Shown: piece by piece, positions 16,824 through 24,849 of the stretch
How the letters are laid out: each line of letters opens with the position of its first letter
Numbering within the stretch: the first letter of the stretch is position 1
NCBI RefSeq assembly: GCF_007747215.1
Contig: NZ_CP036273.1
Span: forward strand, 2,650,322 to 2,714,321
Length of the DNA: 64,000 nucleotides
Direction: 5' to 3'
DNA from: Urbifossiella limnaea
Lineage (GTDB): Bacteria > Planctomycetota > Planctomycetia > Gemmatales > Gemmataceae
Notes under the pieces: generated by a model
What the model was told of the DNA's origin: nothing
Database searches by the model: none
The model's input: only the letters and a program-made list of their open reading frames with translations
Made by a program: the position numbers and the translations under genes

Positions 16824-18593
16824 TCAGTACGCCTGCAGCCGCCGGCCGAACCGCCGCCGCACGCCCGACTGGTCCAACGTCGGACGGTCGGCGGCGCCGC
16901 TCCCGTGGATGGTGAGCGACTTCAACCTCGGCAGCACGGCGGGGTCGGCGAGTACCGGCCAGGTGCGCGACTCGATGTCCTCCGCGTCGTGGAACGACAG
17001 CGTCAAGTCCGTCACGTTCGCCAGCCGCTCGGACCGCACCACCCGCTCGCCGGCCGTCACCGACGGCGCGGTGTGTCCCGGGTCGATGCCGACCCGGAGT
17101 TGGAGCCGGTTCACCGCCTCCAGGCCGGGCATGGCGAGGAACCGCTCGACCGCGGCGTCGCTCGCCAGCGTCACGCCGCGGAGGGTGCGGGCGCGCTCGG
17201 GCGGGTGGCGGGGGTCGAAGGCGTCGAAGTCGAGGCGGCCGAGGTAGTCGTCGGTCACCTCCAGCGATTCGAGGCGGGCGAGGCCCGGCCACTCGGCGAG
17301 GCGGCCGAGCAGGGCGTCGTCGGCCGCCTCGTGGAGCCGCAGCCGCACGAGCCGCGGCATCACCCCGGGGCGGAACAGGTGGCGCAGCCCGGACGGGTTG
17401 TGGTACACGTCCCCTTGCGAGTCGCCGGCAATGTCGAGAGTGCGGAGATGGCGGAGCCAGCCGGCGCGGCTCATGGCGCGGAACGCCCGGCCGCCGGGGT
17501 TGTGGATCTGGAAGGATAGCCGCCGGGGCGGAGGCATGGCGTCAACGAGTTCTTGCCAGTCGGTGTCACGCCGGGGGTGCCCGTAGCCCTCCTCCCGGCC
17601 GACGCGGAGGTCGCTCAGCTGCCCGACCACCCGCGACCGGGCGAGGGTGTGAATGAGGTTGCCGGGCACGGCAAGGGACCGCAGTGAACGGAGTACGGTG
17701 CTGCCGAACAACGGTTGCCACCCGCCGAGCTGCGACAGCGTCGCCCGTACGTCCAGGGCCTGGAGCCGGGCGAAGACGCGGTCCCCGGCGAGCCGCTCGA
17801 AACACTCGGCGGTGAGCCCGCAGCCCCGGAGGTTCAGCCGCCGCAGGCCGGTGGCGAACGCGGCCCCGGCGATTTCGAGGACGCGCACCGAGTGGGCGAG
17901 TTGCTCCCGCTCCCCGCCGCGGACGGACAGGTCGAGCGACCGCAACCCGCGCAGGTGGGAGGCGGAGCAGAATGCCCGGAACGAGCTCGTGGTGAACCCT
18001 TCCACCCGGCCCCGCCGGCGAGGGTGCTGGAACGAGGTGAAGTGCCCGGACGGGCCGAACTCCCGCAGCCGGGTGAGGCGCGGGTTCGACGCCAGGGCGG
18101 CCAGCCACGCCCCGAGCGGCACCGCGAAGAAGCGCGTGACGACGACACAACTCCGAACGCGGGCGAACATCGGGTGCGCAACGACCGCCCGCACCGCGTC
18201 CGCGTCGGTCTCCTCCCACCCGTCGTCGCCGCACACCTCGACGCGGCTCACCGGCTCGGCGCGGAACAGGTCGTCGGCGTGGCGGACGAAGTCGGCCGCG
18301 GAGATGCGGACGCGGTGGAGGAAGCCGCGGCGGAACTCCCAGTCGTGGAGGTACTCGCGCGCGTTCCCGAGCCAGCGGGCGTCGCCCGTCGCGAGCTGGT
18401 CGTCGGCTTCGTCGAGCAGGTCCGCCCGGGCGCGGCTGCCGGGGGCGGCGCGGGCGGCGGCGCACTGGACGCGGACGAACGCGGCTCGGTCGGGGTCGCC
18501 GTGGTCGTCGAGCCAGTCGGCGAAGACGAGCCGCGGCGTGTCGTCCCGCGGGCGGGCGGCGACGGCGGCGAGGAGGGCGTCGCGGTCGGTCAT
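16824..18593 (-). CDS. TIGR02996 repeat-companion protein with degenerate leucine-rich repeats
   Basis: This 589-residue protein opens with the planctomycete/myxobacterial repeat-companion domain TIGR02996: RDALLAAVAARPRDDTPRL, then VFADWLDDHGDPDRAAFVRVQ, at residues 3-45. The rest is leucine-rich-repeat-like, with many segments of the form L-x-x-L-x-x-L-x-V (for example FARLQALDVRATLSQL and LRHLRTLDIAGDSQG). In this family the short N-terminal domain precedes LRR or other repeats; its function is unknown. GGAG precedes the ATG. There is no signal peptide, so it should be cytoplasmic. Confidence 0.85.
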   Translation of the reverse strand: MTDRDALLAAVAARPRDDTPRLVFADWLDDHGDPDRAAFVRVQCAAARAAPGSRARADLLDEADDQLATGDARWLGNAREYLHDWEFRRGFLHRVRISAADFVRHADDLFRAEPVSRVEVCGDDGWEETDADAVRAVVAHPMFARVRSCVVVTRFFAVPLGAWLAALASNPRLTRLREFGPSGHFTSFQHPRRRGRVEGFTTSSFRAFCSASHLRGLRSLDLSVRGGEREQLAHSVRVLEIAGAAFATGLRRLNLRGCGLTAECFERLAGDRVFARLQALDVRATLSQLGGWQPLFGSTVLRSLRSLAVPGNLIHTLARSRVVGQLSDLRVGREEGYGHPRRDTDWQELVDAMPPPRRLSFQIHNPGGRAFRAMSRAGWLRHLRTLDIAGDSQGDVYHNPSGLRHLFRPGVMPRLVRLRLHEAADDALLGRLAEWPGLARLESLEVTDDYLGRLDFDAFDPRHPPERARTLRGVTLASDAAVERFLAMPGLEAVNRLQLRVGIDPGHTAPSVTAGERVVRSERLANVTDLTLSFHDAEDIESRTWPVLADPAVLPRLKSLTIHGSGAADRPTLDQSGVRRRFGRRLQAY

Positions 18594-18727
18594 GGGCGGG
18601 TCTCCGGGGTGGTGATTCTACCACCGGTCCGCGGTCTCTCGCCGTCGAGACATCCGTCCGTAAAACGGACTGCTGATCGGTCGCGGCGGCGCGGCCGGGG
18701 CTACTCCGACCCCCCACACGGGCGACC

Positions 18728-21394
18728 ATGAGCACGAAGCACGTCTACTTCTTCGGCGGCGGCACGGCGGACGGCGACGGCAAGCAGAAGGAACTCCTCG
18801 GCGGCAAGGGGGCCAACCTCGCCGAGATGTCCAAGATCGGCATCCCCGTCCCCCCGGGCTTCACCATCACCACCGAGGTCTGCGCCGCCTACTACGACGC
18901 CGGCAAGAAGATCCCCGACGCCGCCGTCCCCGAGATCGACGCCGCGCTCAAGAAGGTCGAAGAGGTCGCCGGCAAGAAGTTCGGCGACGCCGCCGACCCG
19001 CTCCTCGTGTCCGTGCGGTCGGGCGCCGCGCTCTCGATGCCCGGGATGATGAACACCATCCTCAACCTCGGCCTCACCGACGCCTCGGTCGAGGGGCTCG
19101 CCAAGAAGACCGGCAACCCCCGGTTCGCCTACGACAGCTACCGCCGCGTCATCGACATGTTCGGCAGCACCGCGATGGGGTGCGAGCACGAGGCGTTCGA
19201 GCACGAGATTCACTCCCTCAAGCACGAGAAGAACGTCAAGCTCGACACCGACCTGACTGCCGACGACCTGAAGGAGTTGGTGAAGCGGTACAAGGCGGTC
19301 TACAAGAAGCACGTCGGCGACGACTTCCCGCAGGACGCCCGCAAGCAGCTGTACCTGGCCATCAACGCCGTGTTCAACTCGTGGAACGGCAACAAGGCGA
19401 TCGAGTACCGCCGCATCGAGCGGATCACCGGCCTGAAGGGGACTGCGGTCAACGTGCAGGCGATGGTGTTCGGCAACACCGGCAACGGGTCCGGCACCGG
19501 CGTCGCGTTCACCCGCGACCCGAACACCGGCGAGAACGTCTTCTACGGCGACTACCTCATCAACGCCCAGGGCGAGGACGTGGTCGCCGGCATCCGCACG
19601 CCCGAGCACATCGACCAGCTCGAGCAGGAGATGCCGGCCGTCTACAAGCAGCTGATGGAGATCCGGCAGACGCTCGAGAAGCACTACAAGGACATGCAGG
19701 ACATCGAGTTCACGGTACAGGAAGGGACCCTGTACATGCTCCAGACCCGCGGCGGCAAGCGGACCGGCAGCGCGGCCGTGCGGATCGCCGTCGAGATGGC
19801 GAAGGAGGGCCTGATCGACGAGCAGACGGCCGTGAAGCGCGTCGCCCCGGACAGCCTGAACCACCTGCTTCAGCCGCAGCTCGACCCCAAGAGCAAGGTG
19901 AAGCCGGTGGCCCAGGGCATCGCCGCCAGCCCCGGCGGCGCGTCGGGCAAGGTGATCCTGTCGGCCGAGGCCGCAGTGGCGCACGCGGCGAAGTACCCGA
20001 ACGACCCGATCATGCTCGTCCGCAAGGAGACGAGCCCCGAGGACGTGGCGGGGATGCACCTGGCGAAGGGGATTCTGACCAGCACCGGCGGCAAGGCGAG
20101 CCACGCCGCCGTCGTCGCCCGCGGCTGGGGCAAGCCGTGCGTCGTCGGCTGCGAGGCCGTGAAGATCGACGAGAAGGCCCAGACCGTCACCATCGCCGGG
20201 AACGTGGTGAAGGCCGGCGAGTTCCTGACGATCAACGGCACCACCGGCGACGTGATGATCGGCAAGGTCGAGACGATCGCCCCGACGATGACCGGCGACT
20301 TCGCCACGCTGATGACGTGGGCCGACAAGGTCCGGAAGCTCAAGATCCGCACCAACGCCGACAGCCCGGCCGACTCGCTGAAGGCCCGCGAGTTCGGGGC
20401 CGAAGGCATCGGCCTGTGCCGGACCGAGCACATGTTTTTCGGCGAGGACCGCATCGCGGCCGTCCGCGAGATGATCCTCAGCACGACCGTCGAGGGCCGC
20501 AAGGCGGCGCTGGCGAAGATCGAGCCGTTCCAGAAGGCCGACTTCGTCGGCATCTTCGAGGCGATGGCCGGGCTGCCGGTGACGATCCGCCTGCTCGACC
20601 CGCCGCTGCACGAGTTCCTGCCGCAGAAGGACAACAAGGCCGGCGCCGAGGCCGTCGCCAAGCAGATCGGCGTGACGGTCGAGAAGATTTTCGAGCGTGT
20701 GGACGAGCTGCACGAGATGAACCCGATGATGGGGTTCCGCGGCTGCCGGCTGCCGCTGGTGTTCCCCGAGATCGGCGACATGCAGGTGCGGGCCATCATC
20801 GAGGCCGCGATCGAGGTGAAGAAGAAGGGGAAGACCGTGCTCCCCGAGATCATGATCCCGCTGGTCGGCGTGCTGGAGGAGCTGACGATCCTGAAGAAGC
20901 GGGCCGTCGCCGTCGCCGAGGAGGCGATGAAGAAGGCGGGCGTTCAGGTCGAGTACCAGATCGGCACGATGATCGAGCTGCCGCGGGCGTGCATCGCGGC
21001 GGACAAGATCGCGGAGGAGGCCGAGTTCTTCAGCTTCGGGACGAACGACCTGACGCAGATGACGTTCGGGTTCAGCCGGGACGACATCAAGGGGTTCATG
21101 CCGACGTACCTGGCGGACAAGGTGCTGCCGATCGACCCGTTCCAGACGATCGACTTCGCCGGCGTCGGCGAGCTGATGAAGATCGGCATCGCGAAGGGCC
21201 GGGCGAGCCGCAGCGCGAATCACGGCCAGCACCTGAAGGTGGGCATCTGCGGCGAGCACGGCGGCGACCCGGACAGCGTGGTGTTCTGCCACCAGATCGG
21301 GATGGACTACGTCAGCTGCTCGCCGTTCCGGGTGCCGATCGCCCGGCTGGCCGCGGCCCAGGCCGCGCTCGGCGCGGGGCAGCGGGACAAGTAA
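18728..21394 (+). CDS. ppdK: Pyruvate, phosphate dikinase
   Basis: This 888-residue, full-length PPDK interconverts pyruvate, ATP and Pi with phosphoenolpyruvate, AMP and PPi. The N-terminal nucleotide-binding domain starts KELLGGKGANLAEM. The swivelling phosphohistidine domain contains STGGKASHAAVVARGWGKP with catalytic H459. The C-terminal TIM barrel holds GLCRTEHMFF, FGTNDLTQMTFGFSRDD and VGICGEHGGDP with the proton-donating C841. The reversible reaction supports gluconeogenesis or PPi-dependent glycolysis. It stands alone, with a strong terminator directly after it. Confidence 0.97.
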   Translation: MSTKHVYFFGGGTADGDGKQKELLGGKGANLAEMSKIGIPVPPGFTITTEVCAAYYDAGKKIPDAAVPEIDAALKKVEEVAGKKFGDAADPLLVSVRSGAALSMPGMMNTILNLGLTDASVEGLAKKTGNPRFAYDSYRRVIDMFGSTAMGCEHEAFEHEIHSLKHEKNVKLDTDLTADDLKELVKRYKAVYKKHVGDDFPQDARKQLYLAINAVFNSWNGNKAIEYRRIERITGLKGTAVNVQAMVFGNTGNGSGTGVAFTRDPNTGENVFYGDYLINAQGEDVVAGIRTPEHIDQLEQEMPAVYKQLMEIRQTLEKHYKDMQDIEFTVQEGTLYMLQTRGGKRTGSAAVRIAVEMAKEGLIDEQTAVKRVAPDSLNHLLQPQLDPKSKVKPVAQGIAASPGGASGKVILSAEAAVAHAAKYPNDPIMLVRKETSPEDVAGMHLAKGILTSTGGKASHAAVVARGWGKPCVVGCEAVKIDEKAQTVTIAGNVVKAGEFLTINGTTGDVMIGKVETIAPTMTGDFATLMTWADKVRKLKIRTNADSPADSLKAREFGAEGIGLCRTEHMFFGEDRIAAVREMILSTTVEGRKAALAKIEPFQKADFVGIFEAMAGLPVTIRLLDPPLHEFLPQKDNKAGAEAVAKQIGVTVEKIFERVDELHEMNPMMGFRGCRLPLVFPEIGDMQVRAIIEAAIEVKKKGKTVLPEIMIPLVGVLEELTILKKRAVAVAEEAMKKAGVQVEYQIGTMIELPRACIAADKIAEEAEFFSFGTNDLTQMTFGFSRDDIKGFMPTYLADKVLPIDPFQTIDFAGVGELMKIGIAKGRASRSANHGQHLKVGICGEHGGDPDSVVFCHQIGMDYVSCSPFRVPIARLAAAQAALGAGQRDK

Positions 21395-21420
21395 CCGTCG
21401 CGGACGACGAACGGCACGAG

Positions 21421-21455
21421 CCGCGGGGGGCGTTCCCCCCGCGGTTTTCTTTTTT
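21421..21455 (+). terminator. Strong intrinsic terminator of ppdK
   Basis: CCGCGGGGGG (21421-21430) and CCCCCCGCGG (21435-21444) form a perfect 10-bp stem around a 4-nt loop, followed by TTTTCTTTTTT (21445-21455). This is a textbook Rho-independent terminator, 27 bp after the ppdK stop. Confidence 0.93.
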
Positions 21456-21498
21456 CCCGCGGTGTGGTAAGAGGGCGGTGGCCCAGGAGGCTCGACCA

Positions 21499-22116
21499 AT
21501 GACCGCGCCCGCTGTGTTCCCGTCCCCGGACGTACTCGACGCCCTGGCCGCGTTCGGCGCCCGCCGGCTGACCGTGGCCGAGTACCACACCATGCACGAC
21601 GCCGGCATCCTGATGGAAGGGGAGCGGGTGGAGTTGCTCGACGGGTACATCGTGGAGAAGCCGATGCGCAACCCCCCCCACGACGTGACCCTCCAGCGAC
21701 TTACCAAGCGGCTATTGCGGCTCGGACTTGCGGGTTGGGAGGTGCGGATTCAGTCGGCCGTCTCGTTCCAGGAGAGCGAGCCGGAACCCGACGGGTCGGT
21801 GGTCCGAGGCGACGAGGCGAGGTACGCCACCCGCCACCCCGTGCCGGCGGATTTCGGCATCATCATCGAGGTGTCCGATTCGAGCCTGCTGTTCGACCGG
21901 CAGGTGAAGGGGAAGATGTACGCCGAGGTGGCCGTGCCGGTGTACTGGATCGTGAACGTTGTAGACCGGCAGGTCGAGGTCTATTCCGACCCCGACCCGG
22001 CCGCGACGCCGCCGGCGTACCGCACCCGCACTGACTACCACCCCGGCGACGACGTGTCCCTCGTCCTCGACGGCGTGGCCGTCGGCACGATCCCCGCCGC
22101 CGACCTGCTGCCCTGA
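21499..22116 (+). CDS. Uma2 family (DUF820) putative endonuclease
   Basis: This 205-residue protein has the Uma2 layout: RRLTVAEYHTMHDAGIL, then RVELLDGYIVEKP, EPDGSVVRG, IIIEVSDSSLLFDRQVKGKMYA and VPVYWIVNVVDRQVEVY. These carry the PD-(D/E)xK nuclease-fold residues (D in EPD, E in IEVS, K in KGKMYA). Family members are very numerous in planctomycetes and cyanobacteria; their cellular role is unsettled. AGGAGG lies eight bases before the ATG. It is independent of ppdK, from which a terminator separates it. Confidence 0.9.
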   Translation: MTAPAVFPSPDVLDALAAFGARRLTVAEYHTMHDAGILMEGERVELLDGYIVEKPMRNPPHDVTLQRLTKRLLRLGLAGWEVRIQSAVSFQESEPEPDGSVVRGDEARYATRHPVPADFGIIIEVSDSSLLFDRQVKGKMYAEVAVPVYWIVNVVDRQVEVYSDPDPAATPPAYRTRTDYHPGDDVSLVLDGVAVGTIPAADLLP

Positions 22117-22119
22117 CGG

Positions 22120-22674
22120 TCAGCGGGTGTACCACTCGCGGATACGGACCACCAGGTCGAGGAACTCGTCCACGACGCCTGACGTGCGAATCTGCGGCCC
22201 CAGCATCCCCTCGACGACGCCGGCGACTTCGCCCCCGCGGCGAACGTAGGTGATCTCGAACCGGGCCGTCGTCTTATCCCCGACCGTCATCTCGACCGGC
22301 GTCGCCGTGCCGATCTCGACGCCGGTCTTCTCCACCGCGGCGAGTACGTCGGCGCGGATCGGGGTGAGGATGCGGGCGTAGTCCGCCTCGGGCAGTTTCC
22401 ACACCCGCGTAACCGGAAACTCGCCCGGCTTCTGGCAGGCGAAGTGGGTGTGCCAGGAGTGTTCGGTGCTCGACCCGCCCGACCCGTGGAGGGACTTGAA
22501 CGGCACCCAGCCGGCGCCGACGAGGTGCTTCTCGATCGACTTCAGAGCCACGCCGTCGAGCGCCTCGCGGACCGGCGACGTGTGATCGGACGGCGCGAAG
22601 CCGACCCGCGACCCGCCGTTCGTGACGCACCCGAGTGCCGCTGCCGGAACAAGTGCCCACAACCAGCGGAGCAT
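22120..22674 (-). CDS. Putative lipoprotein, tandem paralogue 3
   Basis: This 184-residue protein has a lipobox-type leader (LVPAAALGC, cysteine near residue 16), so it is likely membrane anchored. It is the last of three consecutive minus-strand genes encoding alike small lipoproteins. Shared traits are the leader, a GxxP-x-D segment just after the cysteine, a central STEHSW/GEHEW/GEQEW block followed by a strand, a late GxVxGxxG strand, and a C-terminus in EW-x-TR. No named family is recognised. ATG at 22672-22674 has GAGG upstream. Confidence 0.75.
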   Translation of the reverse strand: MLRWLWALVPAAALGCVTNGGSRVGFAPSDHTSPVREALDGVALKSIEKHLVGAGWVPFKSLHGSGGSSTEHSWHTHFACQKPGEFPVTRVWKLPEADYARILTPIRADVLAAVEKTGVEIGTATPVEMTVGDKTTARFEITYVRRGGEVAGVVEGMLGPQIRTSGVVDEFLDLVVRIREWYTR

Positions 22675-22688
22675 CGGTCGATCCTCGG

Positions 22689-23246
22689 TCAGCGGGTACA
22701 CCATTCGGTTGCGATCACCTTGACCCGCGTGAACCCGGGTTGTGACGGCGACGGGCCGACGCTCCCGACCACCTCACCCTGTACGGCCATGTCGCGGCGG
22801 AAGTACTGGAGTACGAAGGCGACCGGCTCGCCCCAGTGCTTCCCCTTCAAGCTCAGCGCGTCGGACGACGGCGACCCGGCGGAGCCGACCGCCTCGACGC
22901 CGTCAACCTTCACCGCGTGCCACGCCGCGTCCCGCACGGCCGTCATGACGCGCGCGAAGTGCGAGTCCTCTACGAGGACGGCGGTCCCGTCCGTCCCGAC
23001 GTACCGCACGTCTATCTGCCATTCCTGTTCGCCGGTGCTTCCGACGCACCCCTGCCCGCGGAACTCCGGAGTCGTTCCCGGTGGGGCGGCGTCTCGCATG
23101 GCAGCTTCCACGGCCCGTGGGACGACCGATTCCAGCGCCGTCACCACGACCCGGTTGTGCCGGTCCGTCGGCGGCAGCCCGGCCCGCGACCCGACGCTGG
23201 CGCAGCCGAGGAGCAGGCTTGCGAGAAGGACGCAGACCCGACGCAT
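22689..23246 (-). CDS. Putative lipoprotein, tandem paralogue 2
   Basis: This 185-residue protein has the leader VLLASLLLGC (lipid-modified cysteine about residue 15). It carries the family traits: GLPPTDRHNR after the cysteine, AAPPGTTPEF, STGEQEWQIDVRYVG, GEVVGSVG, and a terminal ATEWCTR. It contains two further cysteines (one in GQGCVGS and one in the terminal WCTR) that the neighbours lack. GGAGG precedes the ATG. It lies 14 bp upstream of paralogue 3. The function is unknown, probably in the envelope. Confidence 0.75.
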   Translation of the reverse strand: MRRVCVLLASLLLGCASVGSRAGLPPTDRHNRVVVTALESVVPRAVEAAMRDAAPPGTTPEFRGQGCVGSTGEQEWQIDVRYVGTDGTAVLVEDSHFARVMTAVRDAAWHAVKVDGVEAVGSAGSPSSDALSLKGKHWGEPVAFVLQYFRRDMAVQGEVVGSVGPSPSQPGFTRVKVIATEWCTR

Positions 23247-23258
23247 CGGCCGCCTCCA

Positions 23259-23783
23259 CTATCGGGTACGCCACTCGGTCTGGACGACGGTGACCTTCGT
23301 GTACCCGGCGTACTGGCGGGACGGCTCGATGACGCCGACCACGTCGCCGGCGACCGTGCCGTTCGCCCGCGTGTAGCGGATCACGAAGCGGTCGTCGGCT
23401 ACCGGCTCTTCCGGCTGCGGGGGGTGGTACTCGATGTTCTCCAATTCGGTCAGCATCGCGTGTTCGAGTGCGTTGCGAACGGTGCGGGTCCAGCCGGGCG
23501 GCATCGGCTCGGTACGGCCGTCGGGGTGGTGGTAGCGGACGTGGCGCGTCCACTCGTGCTCGCCGGAACTGCCGCTCGACATCCACCCGAGCTCGGCGAC
23601 CTTCGTGCCCGGCGGGGCGGCGGCGATGATTGCCGTGTTGACGTGCCGCGGAACGGCGTCCATCATGCGGTTGCGCATGACGTACCAGCCGTCGTCCATC
23701 GGCGCCTGGCCGACCCGGAAGTCGCCCGGAACGCACCCGGTTTGTAACGCGACGGCAACGACGCACGCGGCGGCCAGTCGCAT
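23259..23783 (-). CDS. Putative lipoprotein, tandem paralogue 1
   Basis: This 174-residue protein is first of the tandem set, with leader VAVALQTGC and lipid cysteine near residue 17. Family landmarks are VGQAPMDDG, AAPPGTKVAELG, SGEHEWTRHVRY, GDVVGVIEPS and the terminal QTEWRTR. The 12-bp gap to the next gene argues for one transcript of three. GAGG precedes the ATG. I do not recognise a domain; the repeated strand pattern suggests a small beta-rich envelope protein. Confidence 0.75.
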   Translation of the reverse strand: MRLAAACVVAVALQTGCVPGDFRVGQAPMDDGWYVMRNRMMDAVPRHVNTAIIAAAPPGTKVAELGWMSSGSSGEHEWTRHVRYHHPDGRTEPMPPGWTRTVRNALEHAMLTELENIEYHPPQPEEPVADDRFVIRYTRANGTVAGDVVGVIEPSRQYAGYTKVTVVQTEWRTR

Positions 23784-23920
23784 CGAACGCCCTCGGAATC
23801 ACAGGGAATGCCGCATACCGCGGGGCCGCGCCGGCCGCAACCCCGGCCGGTCAGGTGTTGACCACGGCTCTCCGCGCCCGGATGATGGTACGTTTCGCAC
23901 CCCGACCCCGGAGCCCCCGT

Positions 23921-24673
23921 ATGTGCTGCTTCTCCCGGCCCGTGCAGTCCGTCGCCGACACCAACATCTTCGCCCGGGCGTCCCGCGACGGCCGGCAGGT
24001 CCTCGCCTACCAGATGAAATTTCGGGCCGGCGAGGACCTGGCCATGATCCTGCCCCTGCCGACGCCGCCGCGCAGCCCCGAGAACGCCGTCCGGTTCATC
24101 AACCTGGAAAAGTACCCCGAATTCTTCGCGGACCTGAAGAAGGGCTTCCCCGAGCCGCCGCCGCCGAAGTCGGCCAAGAGCGACCCGGCGTCGCGGGCCG
24201 GGGGCGTTGGCGCGCCGCTGGCGGTGGTGGAGGTCGGCGGGTTCGAGGCGTCGTTCGTGCCGACGGTCGGCGACTTCGGCCGGCTCGACGCCCGGTTCCG
24301 CATCCCCGCCGAGACGTGGGACCGGCTGCCGCAGTACCGCGAGTTCGGGTTCGCCGTGTTCCGCCTCCGCAAGCCCGAGCGCGGCGAGAAGAAGGTTCAC
24401 CCGATGGCGTTCGAGTTCCCGCGGGCCGACCGCGGCGTGCTGTTCTTCCCCACGGTCCACATCCACGACGGGAGCGTGCCGGCGCGGGCGCGGTTCGACC
24501 ACGCCCTGTACTGCCAGGCACCGGAGGCGCCGCGCACGGGGTGGCGCGAGTCGCCGGGGCTGGCGAGCGGGTTCGCCGACGCCCGCAAGGCGGAAGGGCT
24601 GCTGGACCCGGACGGCCACGTCTACCTGCGCGAGATGCGGGGCACGTTCGACAACCGCGACGTGGGCGTCTGA
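23921..24673 (+). CDS. Conserved protein of unknown function
   Basis: This 250-residue protein starts MCCFSRPVQSVADTNIFAR, followed by DGRQVLAYQMKF and EDLAMILPLP, a conserved-looking start with a Cys-Cys pair at residues 2-3. A proline-rich insertion near residues 75-85 separates it from a second strand-rich part (FGFAVFRLRKPE, PMAFEFPR, LFFPTVHIHDG). There is no signal peptide and no known catalytic motif. ATG 23921 is chosen because sequence upstream in the same frame is arginine-rich and unlike a protein. Confidence 0.72.
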   Translation: MCCFSRPVQSVADTNIFARASRDGRQVLAYQMKFRAGEDLAMILPLPTPPRSPENAVRFINLEKYPEFFADLKKGFPEPPPPKSAKSDPASRAGGVGAPLAVVEVGGFEASFVPTVGDFGRLDARFRIPAETWDRLPQYREFGFAVFRLRKPERGEKKVHPMAFEFPRADRGVLFFPTVHIHDGSVPARARFDHALYCQAPEAPRTGWRESPGLASGFADARKAEGLLDPDGHVYLREMRGTFDNRDVGV

Positions 24674-24686
24674 CACCCGACCCGGT

Positions 24687-24757
24687 GAGCCGGGGGCGTC
24701 CGCCCCCGGATTCTCACGGTGTGCTGTGCGAAAACCCGGGGCGGACGCCCCCGGCTC
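24687..24757. repeat. Large inverted repeat made of two GC-rich hairpins
   Basis: A 23-bp arm (24687-24709) is repeated in inverse orientation at 24735-24757 with one mismatch. Each arm is itself a hairpin (CCGGGGGCG TC CGCCCCCGG on the left). On the minus strand the right arm is followed by TTTT, on the plus strand by none. It lies between two same-strand genes and may be a terminator or a REP-type element. Confidence 0.55.
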
Positions 24758-24849
24758 GCCTTCGCCGGTTGCGTTCCCCCCGTCCGGTCGTCCCCTTATA
24801 CTCACAGCACACTTGCGCCCGCGGTCCCGCACGCGCCGAGGTCCGAACC

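Noticed and set aside
18701-21499. Open frame of about 930 codons opposite ppdK
   Set aside because: Antisense of a fully conserved enzyme; composition is leucine-, arginine- and valine-rich without motifs.
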